Shown here: positions 46,601 through 58,600 of the stretch, one piece after another
Layout of the letters: each line of letters begins with the position of its first letter
Numbering within the stretch: position 1 is the stretch's first letter
Source: Liolophura sinensis
Taxonomy: Eukaryota > Mollusca > Polyplacophora > Chitonida > Chitonidae
Assembly (NCBI RefSeq): GCF_032854445.1
Contig: NC_088297.1
Coordinates: forward strand, 21,647,127-21,711,126
Direction: 5' to 3'
Length of the DNA: 64,000 nucleotides
Program-made: the position numbers and the translations under genes
The notes under the pieces: model-generated
Database searches by the model: none
The model's input: the letters and a program-made list of their open reading frames with translations, nothing else
Told to the model about the DNA's origin: nothing

Positions 46601-49600
46601 ACAAACTGAAAAGATTTTAGTGGCCGAGCTGGTTGGTGTGCCAGCAAGGTGCAATGACCCAGGAGCCTCCCACCAATGCGGTTGCTCTGAGCTTGAGTCC
46701 AGCCCATGGTGGCTTCCTCTCTGGCTGTATGTGGGAAGGTCTGCCAGCAACTGGCTGATGGTCATGAGTTTGGGTCTCTGCTTAGTTTCCTCCCACCCTA
46801 ATGCTGGTCATTGTATAAAAAGGAGTACAGCATAAAACACCAATGAAATAAATAAAAAGATTGTAATGTATCAGAGAATACCAGAATTAAGATGTTTTGT
46901 TCTCTTGTTGGGGGCCTCCATCGCCGAGTGGTTAGAGTGGTAGCACAGCAAAATGACTCAGAAGTCTCTAACCAATGGGATCGCTATCAGTGTAAGAGCG
47001 ACTTATTCTGGCTTCCTCTCTGATTATACATTGGAAGATCTGCCAGTAACCTGGGTGGGCTTTGCTCAGTTCCTTCCACCATAATGCTGGCCGGCATCAT
47101 ATGAAATATTCTTGAGTATGGCACAAAACACTAATCAAATAAATAAATGCTCTTTTGTTCTTTCATGGTCTCTGGATTGTAATTGGATTGTATTATCTTT
47201 CAGCACCAGAATTTAATGCCACACATTTTACGGTGTGACCTGGAAAGGGTTACCTCCCTTTTGAGTTCCATCGATGTAGACCCCAGTAAGTATTTAAACT
47301 TATAAATTGTATTGATATTTCTACAATAAGGGGGAAGAGAAGGAAAGACTAGAGGTTGGATCTTAACTGTAGTTACATTCCTCTGAAGAACCTCTGTCTC
47401 TGGTGATCGCTGTGAATTCAAGTTCAGCTATTGCTGGCTTCCTCTCCGGTCATGTGAGACTGCAGCAACCTGCGGATGGCCGTGCGTTTTCTCCTTTCAG
47501 TTCTGCTTAGTTTCCTCCCAACATAATGCAGTATTCTTGGGTACGGCCTAAATCTTTATCAAAAAAATACATTCTTGGAAATTTGATTAAAACTATATGT
47601 GTTGGGTGTAATTATCATAATTTAAATGACATCAGATATACAGTTCTGAGGTTGTTTGAAGAGTGGTTTAAAGATCTCCATGAAATGACTGGCTTAGTCA
47701 CTGATTCATTGACTTGGGACGGATATGTAGCATAGTTGTAAAGATCGTTGCCTTTTTGTATCTCCTACCTGTGAGGTATGGGTTCAATCCTGGCTTTGGA
47801 CAGAGAACTTGTGGATTCACCCCTTCTCGCTGTTTTTGTCACCTTGGTGACAATAAGCCATTTAGGGACTTAAGTGGAAAAGTTTGCCATTAACTCACCA
47901 TAGGTTGTTAGTTTACCCATGCCACTCCGGTTTCCTCCACCCATGAAATTGACCATATAAGTAAAACAAACGTTCTGTAATTCTTTGCGTTTTTAAAGCG
48001 GATATTGGTAGTGCAGCAGAAAATTACAGTTTTTTCAGTTTTTCAGAAAAGTAAAGATAGATGTATGTATATGTTGATTATTAGTTGCACTAGCCATGTG
48101 AGAAAAGAGAAACTGTTCATGCTACAACTACACATACATTGACTAAAAAGAACAGAGATTAGAAAAATTACAGTAAGTAAAATAAATCTTGGGAATGGCG
48201 TTATTCAGCAATACTCTCTGATTGGCAGGCTCAGCCTCATCACAGACGATGGTAGAGAACATCCTGAAGGAGCGGTGTGATGGGGCTCGGAATATCCTCC
48301 ACGCCTGCGCAGCCACCTGTGTCCCCATGTCCAATAAAGAAACAGAGACAGGTGAGTGAGAGAGATTAGTGACGATGAACTACTATTCCATGTATTTTTT
48401 TTGAGCGGGTGGGGTGATTTTACAACTGATATCATTATGTAAAGAGATTTGGTTGGATGCAGTTGAAACATGTTTTGATTTTCGAGATACAACTACTTTG
48501 CTAAAACTGAGTGACTTCATGGCTTCATAAATAGTATGGATTTTTTCATTCGAGATTGACATCAAATTGTGCCTAACAAGGGAAAATCAAAAGAACTGCA
48601 CCAGTTTTAAATTATAAAAATCACTGCCCTTTTAGAAAGAGAATCTGATTAAAAAAGGGAAATGAAATATGCTGATTCCGAATATAAAGTTTTGTGATTT
48701 CTTTCAATTTTTAACTCTAACTGAATGACAGTTTAGACTTGTTAAATTTCTTTCAGAATACAATTTATGGAATGTAATAATTTTTGTTATTTCTGTGACA
48801 AACACAAATTAAGTAAATAACTGAGGATGTTACAATGTTTGTGTTGCAGATGACACCTCCAACACACCTGTGACAACCAGTAGTTTCAGCTCCACACTGG
48901 ATGCCATAAATGCGGTCAGCAGTGCTGTGGATGCGCTGGCCTCTATCCACGGGCGGAACTCTGACCCATCGTCTAGAGGGTAAGGTCGGGGTGATGCTGT
49001 AGAAAGGTAGAATGCTGAGATGAAATGTAAGAGGATAAATTCAGTATAATTGTCACATTTTAAGATTTGTAGAGTCAGATGTTCCAAGGAACTCATCTGT
49101 ACAGTAGGCTTGGCTAATCTAGTAGATTAGTGGGAGAGGAACATTGAGTGGTATGTAGAAAAATGAGTTTAATGTGATTGTCACATCATGAGATTTAGAA
49201 AAATGAAAGGAATTCCAGAACCTTCATCTAGAGGGCAGGTGGGGCCTCCATGTCTCAGTTGGTTAGCGCGCTAGTGTAGCGTAATGACCCAGGAGCCTCT
49301 CACCAATGTGGTCGCAGTGAGTTCAATTCCAGCTCATGCTGGCTTCCTGTCCGGCCGTAAGTGGGAAGGTCTTCCAGCAACCTGTGGATGGTCGTGAGTT
49401 TCCCCCCAACATAATGCTGGCTGCCGTCGTATAAGTGAAATATTCTTGAATACCGCGTATAACACCAATGAAATAAATAAATAAATCTAGAGGGCAGGTT
49501 TATTTATGTAGTGTTACTGCTAACATTAGCATTAGAAAATTTAGGTGAAGTTAAGGCGGATAAAAAACTGTTTCGTGGTTTAAAAAGGATTATTATTATG

Positions 49601-52600
49601 AGTCGTAGATGAGATGTGTCCAATATTAGAATGACAGGACTGCGTAAAAAAGCAAAAAAAAAAAAAAAAACAAACTTAAGATATGAAACAGAACAAACTA
49701 TGAAACAGAATGTGAAAATTCCTTTTCAGCGTGAGTCTGCGGGAGATGATGCAGCGTGCAACATCAGCCGCTTGTGCTGTTTCCGGACTTGACGGTCGGG
49801 AATCGGACAGGGAGGATTCTGGGATAGCAATCCCCACACTCAACTGGCCCCCTGACCCACCCAGATACGAATCTCTCAAGTCAGGTCTGTTTGACAACCC
49901 TAAACATCAAATCAGTGACTAATCACTCACTATGGGTGTGCCAGTAGTCTGCCAGTGGTTTGCCTGTGGTGCGACTGTGGAATGGTAGTGGACTGGTGAT
50001 AGTTACAGTTGGCTGAAAACCATACGCAGTGATCAATGTGGTAACAGCATTGCAGACCCTAAGAATAAGATAGCTAATATAATATCATGAGCATGCAAGT
50101 AGTGAGCTAGTGTCATGCCAGCAGTCTGCCAGTGATTTGCTTGTGGTGGGACTGTGATAGTTAAAGTTGGCTGAACACCATACGCAGTGATCAGTGTGGT
50201 AATAGCATTGCAGACCCTAAGCATAAGATAGCTAATATAATACCATGAGCATGCAATTAGTGGGCTAGTGGCATGGCAGTAGTTTGCCTGTGGTGCAACT
50301 GTGGAATGGTGGTGGACTGGTGATAGAGAATTACAGCTGCCAGATAACCATACTCACAGATCACTAGTTACAATCATGTGCACCCTAAGTATAGGAAAGA
50401 AGTTGTGGCATGCCTGTAGTGCAGCTGTGGAATGGTAGCAGACTGGTTGTTAGATTACTCAACACAGCAGTACTTCTTCACCCTGAGCAAAGAAGACTAG
50501 GTTAATACTGGTGGAATGGTAGAAGTTGCCTCAGTGCCATTTGTAAACTTCAGAGAGTCTAGCCTGATTCATACTGCTTACAGCAGCTATATTTTAATTG
50601 AAGCTGAATTTTAAGTACTATATTTCGCTTAAAGTTTAGCATTTTTTTTTGAGTGACCCATTTTGCTTCATTCTGTGTGGTTCATCCACCTTTTAGGTCC
50701 AGTTTTTTCTAAAGTGTAATTAATTTCTTGTCAGAAAAACTTCAGTGTTGGCATCATAAGTATTATTTTGAGGGCTTTACATGCTCCTGAAAATCCATTT
50801 TTAAATACCAAACTTTAGGTGAAATACAGTAAATAGTTGAATTTTTAATCTGTTTACAAAAGCACCTTAGACTTTAGACATCACAAGTTCAAATCTAGCT
50901 GTTTGCTGCTTTGGTGGTAGCCTTTGATCAGGATGTTTGTCAGGAGCCTTGCTATGGTTTCCCCTAGGGTCTGTCTTTTCCACTCCAAACAAAAATCAGT
51001 CCATCATCAAATAAATGCAATATACTGTAGTATGGCTTTAAACCTGAAAGAAATGTATAAATGAAATATTTCTGGTTGCCGAAAGAGGTGTTGTCAGGTA
51101 ATATTTTCTATTTTGTTCTAGCTCCTTTATATTACGGCAGAATTCATTGTTATAATAGTATATGGATGTCTGTGTTGTTAATCTCTCTGTGTACCTCATG
51201 TGTTCCCCAGAGGGTGAAGGCCAGCCAACGCCCCGTCCTGCCCCCGCCATGTCGTCCGCGGGCCCTAGTACCCTGCCTGACCACAGCACATTCTCCATGC
51301 CCCCGGTCAAGCTAGAAGAGAAGGAGCGACGGAGTAATGCTGTCCAGATCCTCAAGCTGCTGTGTGAGTCTGCAGCGTTGAAATCTCACTTGCTTGAGTT
51401 ACTCTCAGCCAGGTATGCTCATCTTTCACCTGTAATGTGTTCTGTGCACTAATCGCACTTCGTTGAAATTTGACGTGAAATTTGGAAGTGTATCCTTTGC
51501 TATATAAACTTTTATTTGTACAGTCGTTTCTTCATTAACATACGCTATTCAAGAACAAGGATAAATTAGCAATAGCTGTGGCATCCTTGTAAAAGCTAAC
51601 ATCTTCTTACATCCAGGTCACATGTTAAGTGATTAACCCATGTTAACTGATAGGTTGCCAGAAACTTGACCCACTGACTGTTATCCCCAGAAAGACATAC
51701 CTTATACTGTATCACAATTAAAAAAAGTTTTACGGGTGCCTTGGAGAAAATGTGATAAACCAAGAAAACGTTGACAGCTGTGTTCTTCTAGGGGGGCCCC
51801 CCACAAATATAGTGTTCCGACCACCTTGATGCGAGTCATTATTGTAGAAGTGAAATAATCTTGAGTACTGAGTAAAACACTAATCAAATAATTAAATAAT
51901 AAAATCAGATATAGAGCTTGCCATGTGAAGACTTTTTGTTAAGGTTATGACGAAATTTCTGAATTTAATTGTTTTATTTGTTGGCAGAAATGCAGAGGGC
52001 TGCACCCCATTCATGCAGGCCGTGTGTGGACGTGCATACAATGCTGGGCTCACCATTTTTGAGGCGGCTAAAAAACTGGCCACGAAAAAGGGAAACGAAG
52101 TGGATAAGGTGGTGTTCATGAGTATGATTTATCCACCTGGCTCTACGCTGGATAACTCCCCCCTCCACATGATCTGTTGTAACGACACCTGTAGTTTTAC
52201 CTGGACAGGTGCAGACCATATCAACCAGGTTAGTCAGCAACCTGCAGATGGTTGGGAGTTTCACCCAGTTTCTTTCCATCATAAGGCTGTTGTATAAGTG
52301 AGATTTATTCTTGAGAGTATAAATTGCTACTCAAATAAATAAATATGATTTTAGCCCTCAAAAATGTGGACAAGTTGACACAAAGTGATTAGGGGCCTCC
52401 GAGGGCAAGGGGGTTAGCGCACCAGCACAGCGCAATGACTCAGGAGCCTCCCACCAATGCAGCCGCTGTGAGTTCAAGTCCCGCTAATGCTGGCTTCCTC
52501 TCCAGACATATGTGGGAAGGTCTGGCATCAACCTGCGGATGGTTGTGGGTTTCTTCCGGGCTCTTCCCAGTTTCTTCCCACCATAATGCTGGTCGCTGGC

Positions 52601-55600
52601 AAAATATTCTTGAGGATGGCATAAAAAACCAATCAAAGAAATAAATAAAGGAAGTGGTTGCTTGTTTTATTTCAGGACATCTTTGAGTGTAGGACGTGCG
52701 GTTTGTTAGGGACGCTGTGCTGCTGTACGGAGTGTGCTCGAGTCTGCCACAAGGGACACGACTGCAAGTGAGTTCAGTGGGACATCTTTGTGCATCATGT
52801 GGAGTCCTTTGTAAGGGATATAGGGCAGCTGAGGTGATGGATTTGGGATTTCTTTTTTTTTGGGGGGGGGGGGGGGGAGGTAGCATGTGCTATGTGCAAG
52901 CCGCACCAGGCTGGCTTTACATGTTGCGAGATGTGGTCTTCATATGTTATGTGGGATTATCTTCATATGTTATGTGGGATTATCTTCATAAATCAATTCT
53001 AAGTCACAAATGATGCCTTGGTAAATCCTATATGAAAATGTTAAAAATCCTAGGGACAGTGGTGTCAGTCATTTAGCTTGACATACATACATGACAGGTC
53101 ATGCACCGATTAAATAGATGCATCAATCCTTCTCTCCTTTCTCCCCTCCCAGACTGAAGAGGACTTCACCGACAGCGTACTGCGACTGCTGGGAAAAGTG
53201 CAAGTGTAAAGCTCTGATTGCAGGGAAGCAGGGGGCGAGGTTTGAGCTGCTCAGTCAGATCCTCACTGAGACGGGGCTTGTCACTCTCCCCAACAGCAGG
53301 TGTGTGAATTACAGATGTTATCAGGGCTCAGAGCTGGCTCATTGGTTTAGGGTGTCACTCTTGTTATACATTTCTGATGGTATGGCACTGGTATTCTATG
53401 CCTTGAATGTCAGGAAAAAGCACTTTATGAGAAAGTTGTATGAAGAACATATTTTGGACCGAAAATGTGACTTTGGCTCAAACTACTTGTGATGTTTTTC
53501 TCTTAAAAAAAAAAAAGCCCCACTTTGCTATAAAATAGCACTTTTCTGACATCAAATGAACATCACAAGTTGCATGTGGAGATAATGACATCATTTCACT
53601 GTTTGCCTGTACAGTAGTTGAGTGCATGGTAAAACTCAGGCACTACAGGTAATTCAATCTCATTTTACTTCTGTTGACCATATGTGAAGAGAAACTTAAT
53701 GAAAAATCAGTTCAAAAGTAAAGTTGACAATTTCATAGCTCTCTCACCTCTGTTCCTGGTTTCCTCCGGAGCTCTGGTTTCCTCCCACCATAACGTTGGC
53801 CACTACGGTATAAGTGAAATGTTTTTGAGTATGTCATAAAACTGTAATCAAATAAATACTGTAAATCTTCAACATTTTCAGCCTCTGTGGCACTTGTTTC
53901 AGTATAATTTATGCATACAATTATTAAATGATGATAAAGTGATTTGTGTAAGTAACTAAAGATGCAAGCTTCGTAAAACTGTTCAATAGTTCTCTAAACC
54001 CCACAGTCCTGTCAGAAACTTTCAAAATATTTGTTGTAAAGGCGGTCTGTAATGTTTAAGAAATAGGGCACATCCAATTCTGTTAGGTCTTACTCCATGT
54101 ACAGGGGCCTCTCTGGCTCAGTTGGTTAGCATGCTAGCGGAGCGTAATGGCCCAGGACCCAGGACCCTCTCTGCTATGAGTTTAAATCCAGCTCATGCTG
54201 GCTTCCTCTCCGGCTGTACGGATGGTCGTGGGTTTCCCCTGGGCTCTGTTCGGTTTCCACCCACCATAATGCTGGCTGTCTTCGTATAAGTGAAATATTC
54301 TTGAGTATGGCGTAAGCACCAATCAGATAAATAAATACTACACTTAGATGTTTTCTCATTCACCGTCAGGGGAGAGAATGTATTGTTATTCCTGGTTCAG
54401 ACTGTGGGGCGACAGGTCTCCGAGCAGCGTCAGTATCGCCCGCCAAGGTCTCGTCTCTCAGCACCTAGGAAAACTCCAGTTTCTGATCTAGGTAAGTGTA
54501 TGTGAGAGAAGACTCAGGAAAATTTGAAGTGTGATGTATCATGATGCTCATATGTATAGTTCACATGTTTCTAAGGTTTTTGCTATTGGTCCAAATGTGT
54601 CAAAATTAATAGGCGTCTCATGTACGTCTTATTCATCAGATTGTCGTCACAGAAATTGTTTTTGAACAACTTTCGGATACTTTGCTAATAGCCCCCATCC
54701 CACAAAAATATTTAGGTTGCTAAAAAGATTAAGTTTGATCTGGATGTTTACTTGCAGATTTCAAAACTTAATGAAATGCTTAACTAATAAAACTTCCAGC
54801 TTTTAACTTTCATGCCAAATTTTCGTCTTGTTAGTGGATAAAGAAATGCCAGATTACAATAATTTAATGAAACTTACAGCTTCTGACTTTCATCCCTTCT
54901 TCTTTCTAGTGGATGTAGAAATGCCAGAACACAATCTCGAGCCTCCGCGGTTTAGTCGTCGCGCATTGGAGAGGATCCTTAATGACTGGACGGCGGTCAA
55001 GGCCATGATTCTGAGTGGTACAAAACACAAACAGGCCAGGTGAGTCTCCGGGAGAATGCTCTGGGCAGTGGTTGTTTTTTTGTTACTGACATTCGTCAAT
55101 CTGACCAGTCCATCATCACTCTGTCTACTAATCCAATTCCATTCTTGGACTGGGAAGTTTCTAGATTCTCCTTTCCGCTGATTAGATCAAACGTGTTTGC
55201 TACGTGTAATTTTCCACATTCATTTACGTCTATAAACTGTGTCACACATAGGGGAACTCGCAGTTAAATTGCCAGAGGTTGGTCGTGTATTCCAGTTTCT
55301 CTGGTTTCCTCCACTCGCAAAACTGGCAGTTAAAGTAAAAGTGAAGAGTATCTTGAGTATGAAGTTAGTAATTCAAGAAATGAAAAAAAAATTTGATTCT
55401 TGATCAGATACATAATAGACCTTTGATACATAGCGGGTTTTTGAACTCGTTTCATTCTCACGAGACTTTTGATTTTGTCAGTTCACCTTACCAGCACACC
55501 TAGAATTTGTTTCTCTGGCGCATTAGGCGTGGGAGTGTAATAACACACCACATTTCTTTTTTCCTTGTGTGTGCACAAGTGTGTAAATCTGGCCTGTATT

Positions 55601-58600
55601 CTGTTTGGACAGCCCTGATGTGGTTTATGAGGACCAGTTGTACCTGGATAATCAGAGCGGCACGGCCAGGCTGGACAAGTTTGCTCACTGCCTTCTCTTC
55701 AAATGCAGCGTAGAGGTAACTGTTATCATGGCAGAATGTCACTGTGTTGATAAACAAAAACTGGTCAATTTTCCTTGTATCTTTAAAGTGCTACTTTAAT
55801 CCTAAGAGACACCAGGTTGAAATAATAAACTGATATGAAGGATATTGTATAGGATAAAGCTAGCACCACGGTTTAGAAAAATTTACGATGAATAATGCTA
55901 TTTAACCCCATTAAGTGAAGAGTCCTGAAAAACAACAACTTCGACAGTTTCCATAAAATTTTCCGGCAGTGACGTAATATGATGAATTAGGCGGATGTGT
56001 CGTTGAGTAACGCAGTTACGCTGGAATGACGATATGCGTGTTTGAAAGTACGTTATTTGTTGCTATACGTCAGTGATGGGTGATGTCAAGAGTTCTTGCA
56101 CGACGTCACGCAAAATTGGAAATGGCAGAAAACTTCTGTGTGCGTATTATCTTCCTGAACTAACCACAACGGCTTTAATACAATGCATTTTTTTTGTTTT
56201 CTACAATTTTAGAAAGCAATTCTGGCTACATCGATCCTGATCATTTAACCTTGCCTTCAGGACATGTCTTAACACTAAAGTAGCTCTTTAAAGCCTATGC
56301 TTTATCAAGTGTTAAAACAGGTTGTGATTTGTGTATTAAATACATGTGTTTAAAGAATAAAATAATTTAGTTTTGTTTGAAAATACAAAAAGGGACAGGC
56401 TTTTTTTTTTTTTTTTTTTTTTGACCACATCAGAATGGTACCAGAATTACCACAATTTTTGAATACTATGGTGGGCTTTATGAGCCATACTGACAGTATC
56501 TAAGAACTCTGATGTCACATCACCTTTTTTCTTGATGAGCACGAGAAGGAAGGAATTTTTGGGAACATTATTTCAGTAACATTTTCCCCATAGGTAATAA
56601 AGAGTTATTCTGACATTCAGTGTTATGATTACAATGGGATAAACTTCCTGTGACGTCACACTAAACTCCACAAAACACACCTTCAATCCAAATGTTTGAG
56701 CGCCTTTAACTCTTTTCATAAAAATCTAAGAATATAAATGAAAATATACATGTGCATAGTTTTAAGTGGCCTATTTAGTGATACCCATTTTTTTTTGGTC
56801 TTTTTCTATAAGATAGCAGAGATTACATTGTACTCCCTGTCCACCCTGATGTACACCTGTTCTGGGTTACCCAGACGATGGATACGCTCCTCACACTGTA
56901 CTCCCTGTCCCCCCTGATGTATACCTGTTCTGGGTTACCCAGATGATGGATGCTCTCCTCACACTGTACTCCCTGTCCCCCCTGATGTATACCTGTTCTG
57001 GGTTACCCAGACGATGGATACGCTCCTCACATTGTACTCCCTGTCCCCACCGATGTATACCTGCTGTGGGTTACCCAGATGATGGATACACTCCTCACAT
57101 TGTACTCTCTGTCCCCCCCTGATGTATACCTGCTGTGGGTTACCCAGATGATGGATACTCTCCTCACATTGCACTCTCTGTCCACCCTGATGTATACCTG
57201 TTGTGGGTTACCCAGATGATGGATACTCTCCTCACATTGTACTCCCTGTCCCCCCTGATGTATACCTGCTCTGGGTTACCCAGATGATGGATATGCTTCT
57301 CACATTGTACTCCCTGTCCCCCCTGATGTATACCTGTTGTGGGTTACCCAGACGATGGATACGCTCCTCACACTGTACTCCCTGTCCACCCTGATGTATA
57401 CCTGTTGTGGGTTACCCAGATGATGGATACTCTCCTCACATTGTACTCTCTGTCCACCCTGATGTACACCTGTTGTGGGTTACCCAGATGATGGATACAC
57501 TCCTCACATTGTACTCTCTGCCCCCCCTGATGTATACCTGTTGTGGGTTATCCAGATGATGGATACGCTCCTCACATTGTACTCCCTGTCCCCCCTGATG
57601 TATACCTGTTGTGGATTACCCAGATGATGGATACTCTCCTCACATTGTACTCCCTGTCCCCCCTGATGTATACCTGTTGTGGGTTACCCAGATGATGGAT
57701 ACTCTCCTCACATTGTACTCCCTGTCCCCCCTGATGTATACCTGTTGTGGGTTACCCAGATGATGGATACTCTCCTCACATTGTACTCCCTATCCACCCT
57801 GATGTATACCTGTTGTGGGTTACCCAGATGATGGATACACTCCTCACATTGTACTCTCTGCCCCCCCCCTGATGTATACCTGCTCTGGGTTACCCAGATG
57901 ATGGATATGCTTCTCACATTTTACTCCCTGTCCACCCTGATGTATACCTGGTGTGGGTTACCCAGATGATGGATACGCTTCTCACATTGTACTCCCTGTC
58001 CACCCTGATGTATACCTGTTGTGGGTTACCCAGATGATGGATACTCTCCTCACATTGTACTCCCTGTCCCCCCTGATGTATACCTGCTCTGGGTTACCCA
58101 GATGATGGATATGCTTCTCACATTGTACTCCCTGTCCACCCTGATGTATACCTGTTGTGGGTTACCCAGATGATGGATACTCTCCTCACATTGTACTCCC
58201 TGTCCCCCCTGATGTATACCTGCTCTGGGTTACCCAGATGATGGATATGCTTCTCACATTGTACTCCCTGTCCACCCTGATGTATACCTGTTGTGGGTTA
58301 CCCAGATGATGGTACGCTTCTCACATTGTACTCTCTGTCCACCCTGATGTATACCTGTTGTGGGTTACCCAGATGATGGATACTCTCCTCACACTGTACT
58401 CCCTGTCCACCCTGATGTATACCTGCTCTGGGTTACCCAGATGATGGATACTCTCCTCACATTGTACTCCCTGTCCACCCTGATGTATACCTGTTGTGGG
58501 TTACCCAGAGGATGGATACTCTCCTCACATTGTACTCTCTGTCCACCCTGATGTATACCTGTTGTGGGTTACCCAGATGATGGATACTCTTCTCACATTG

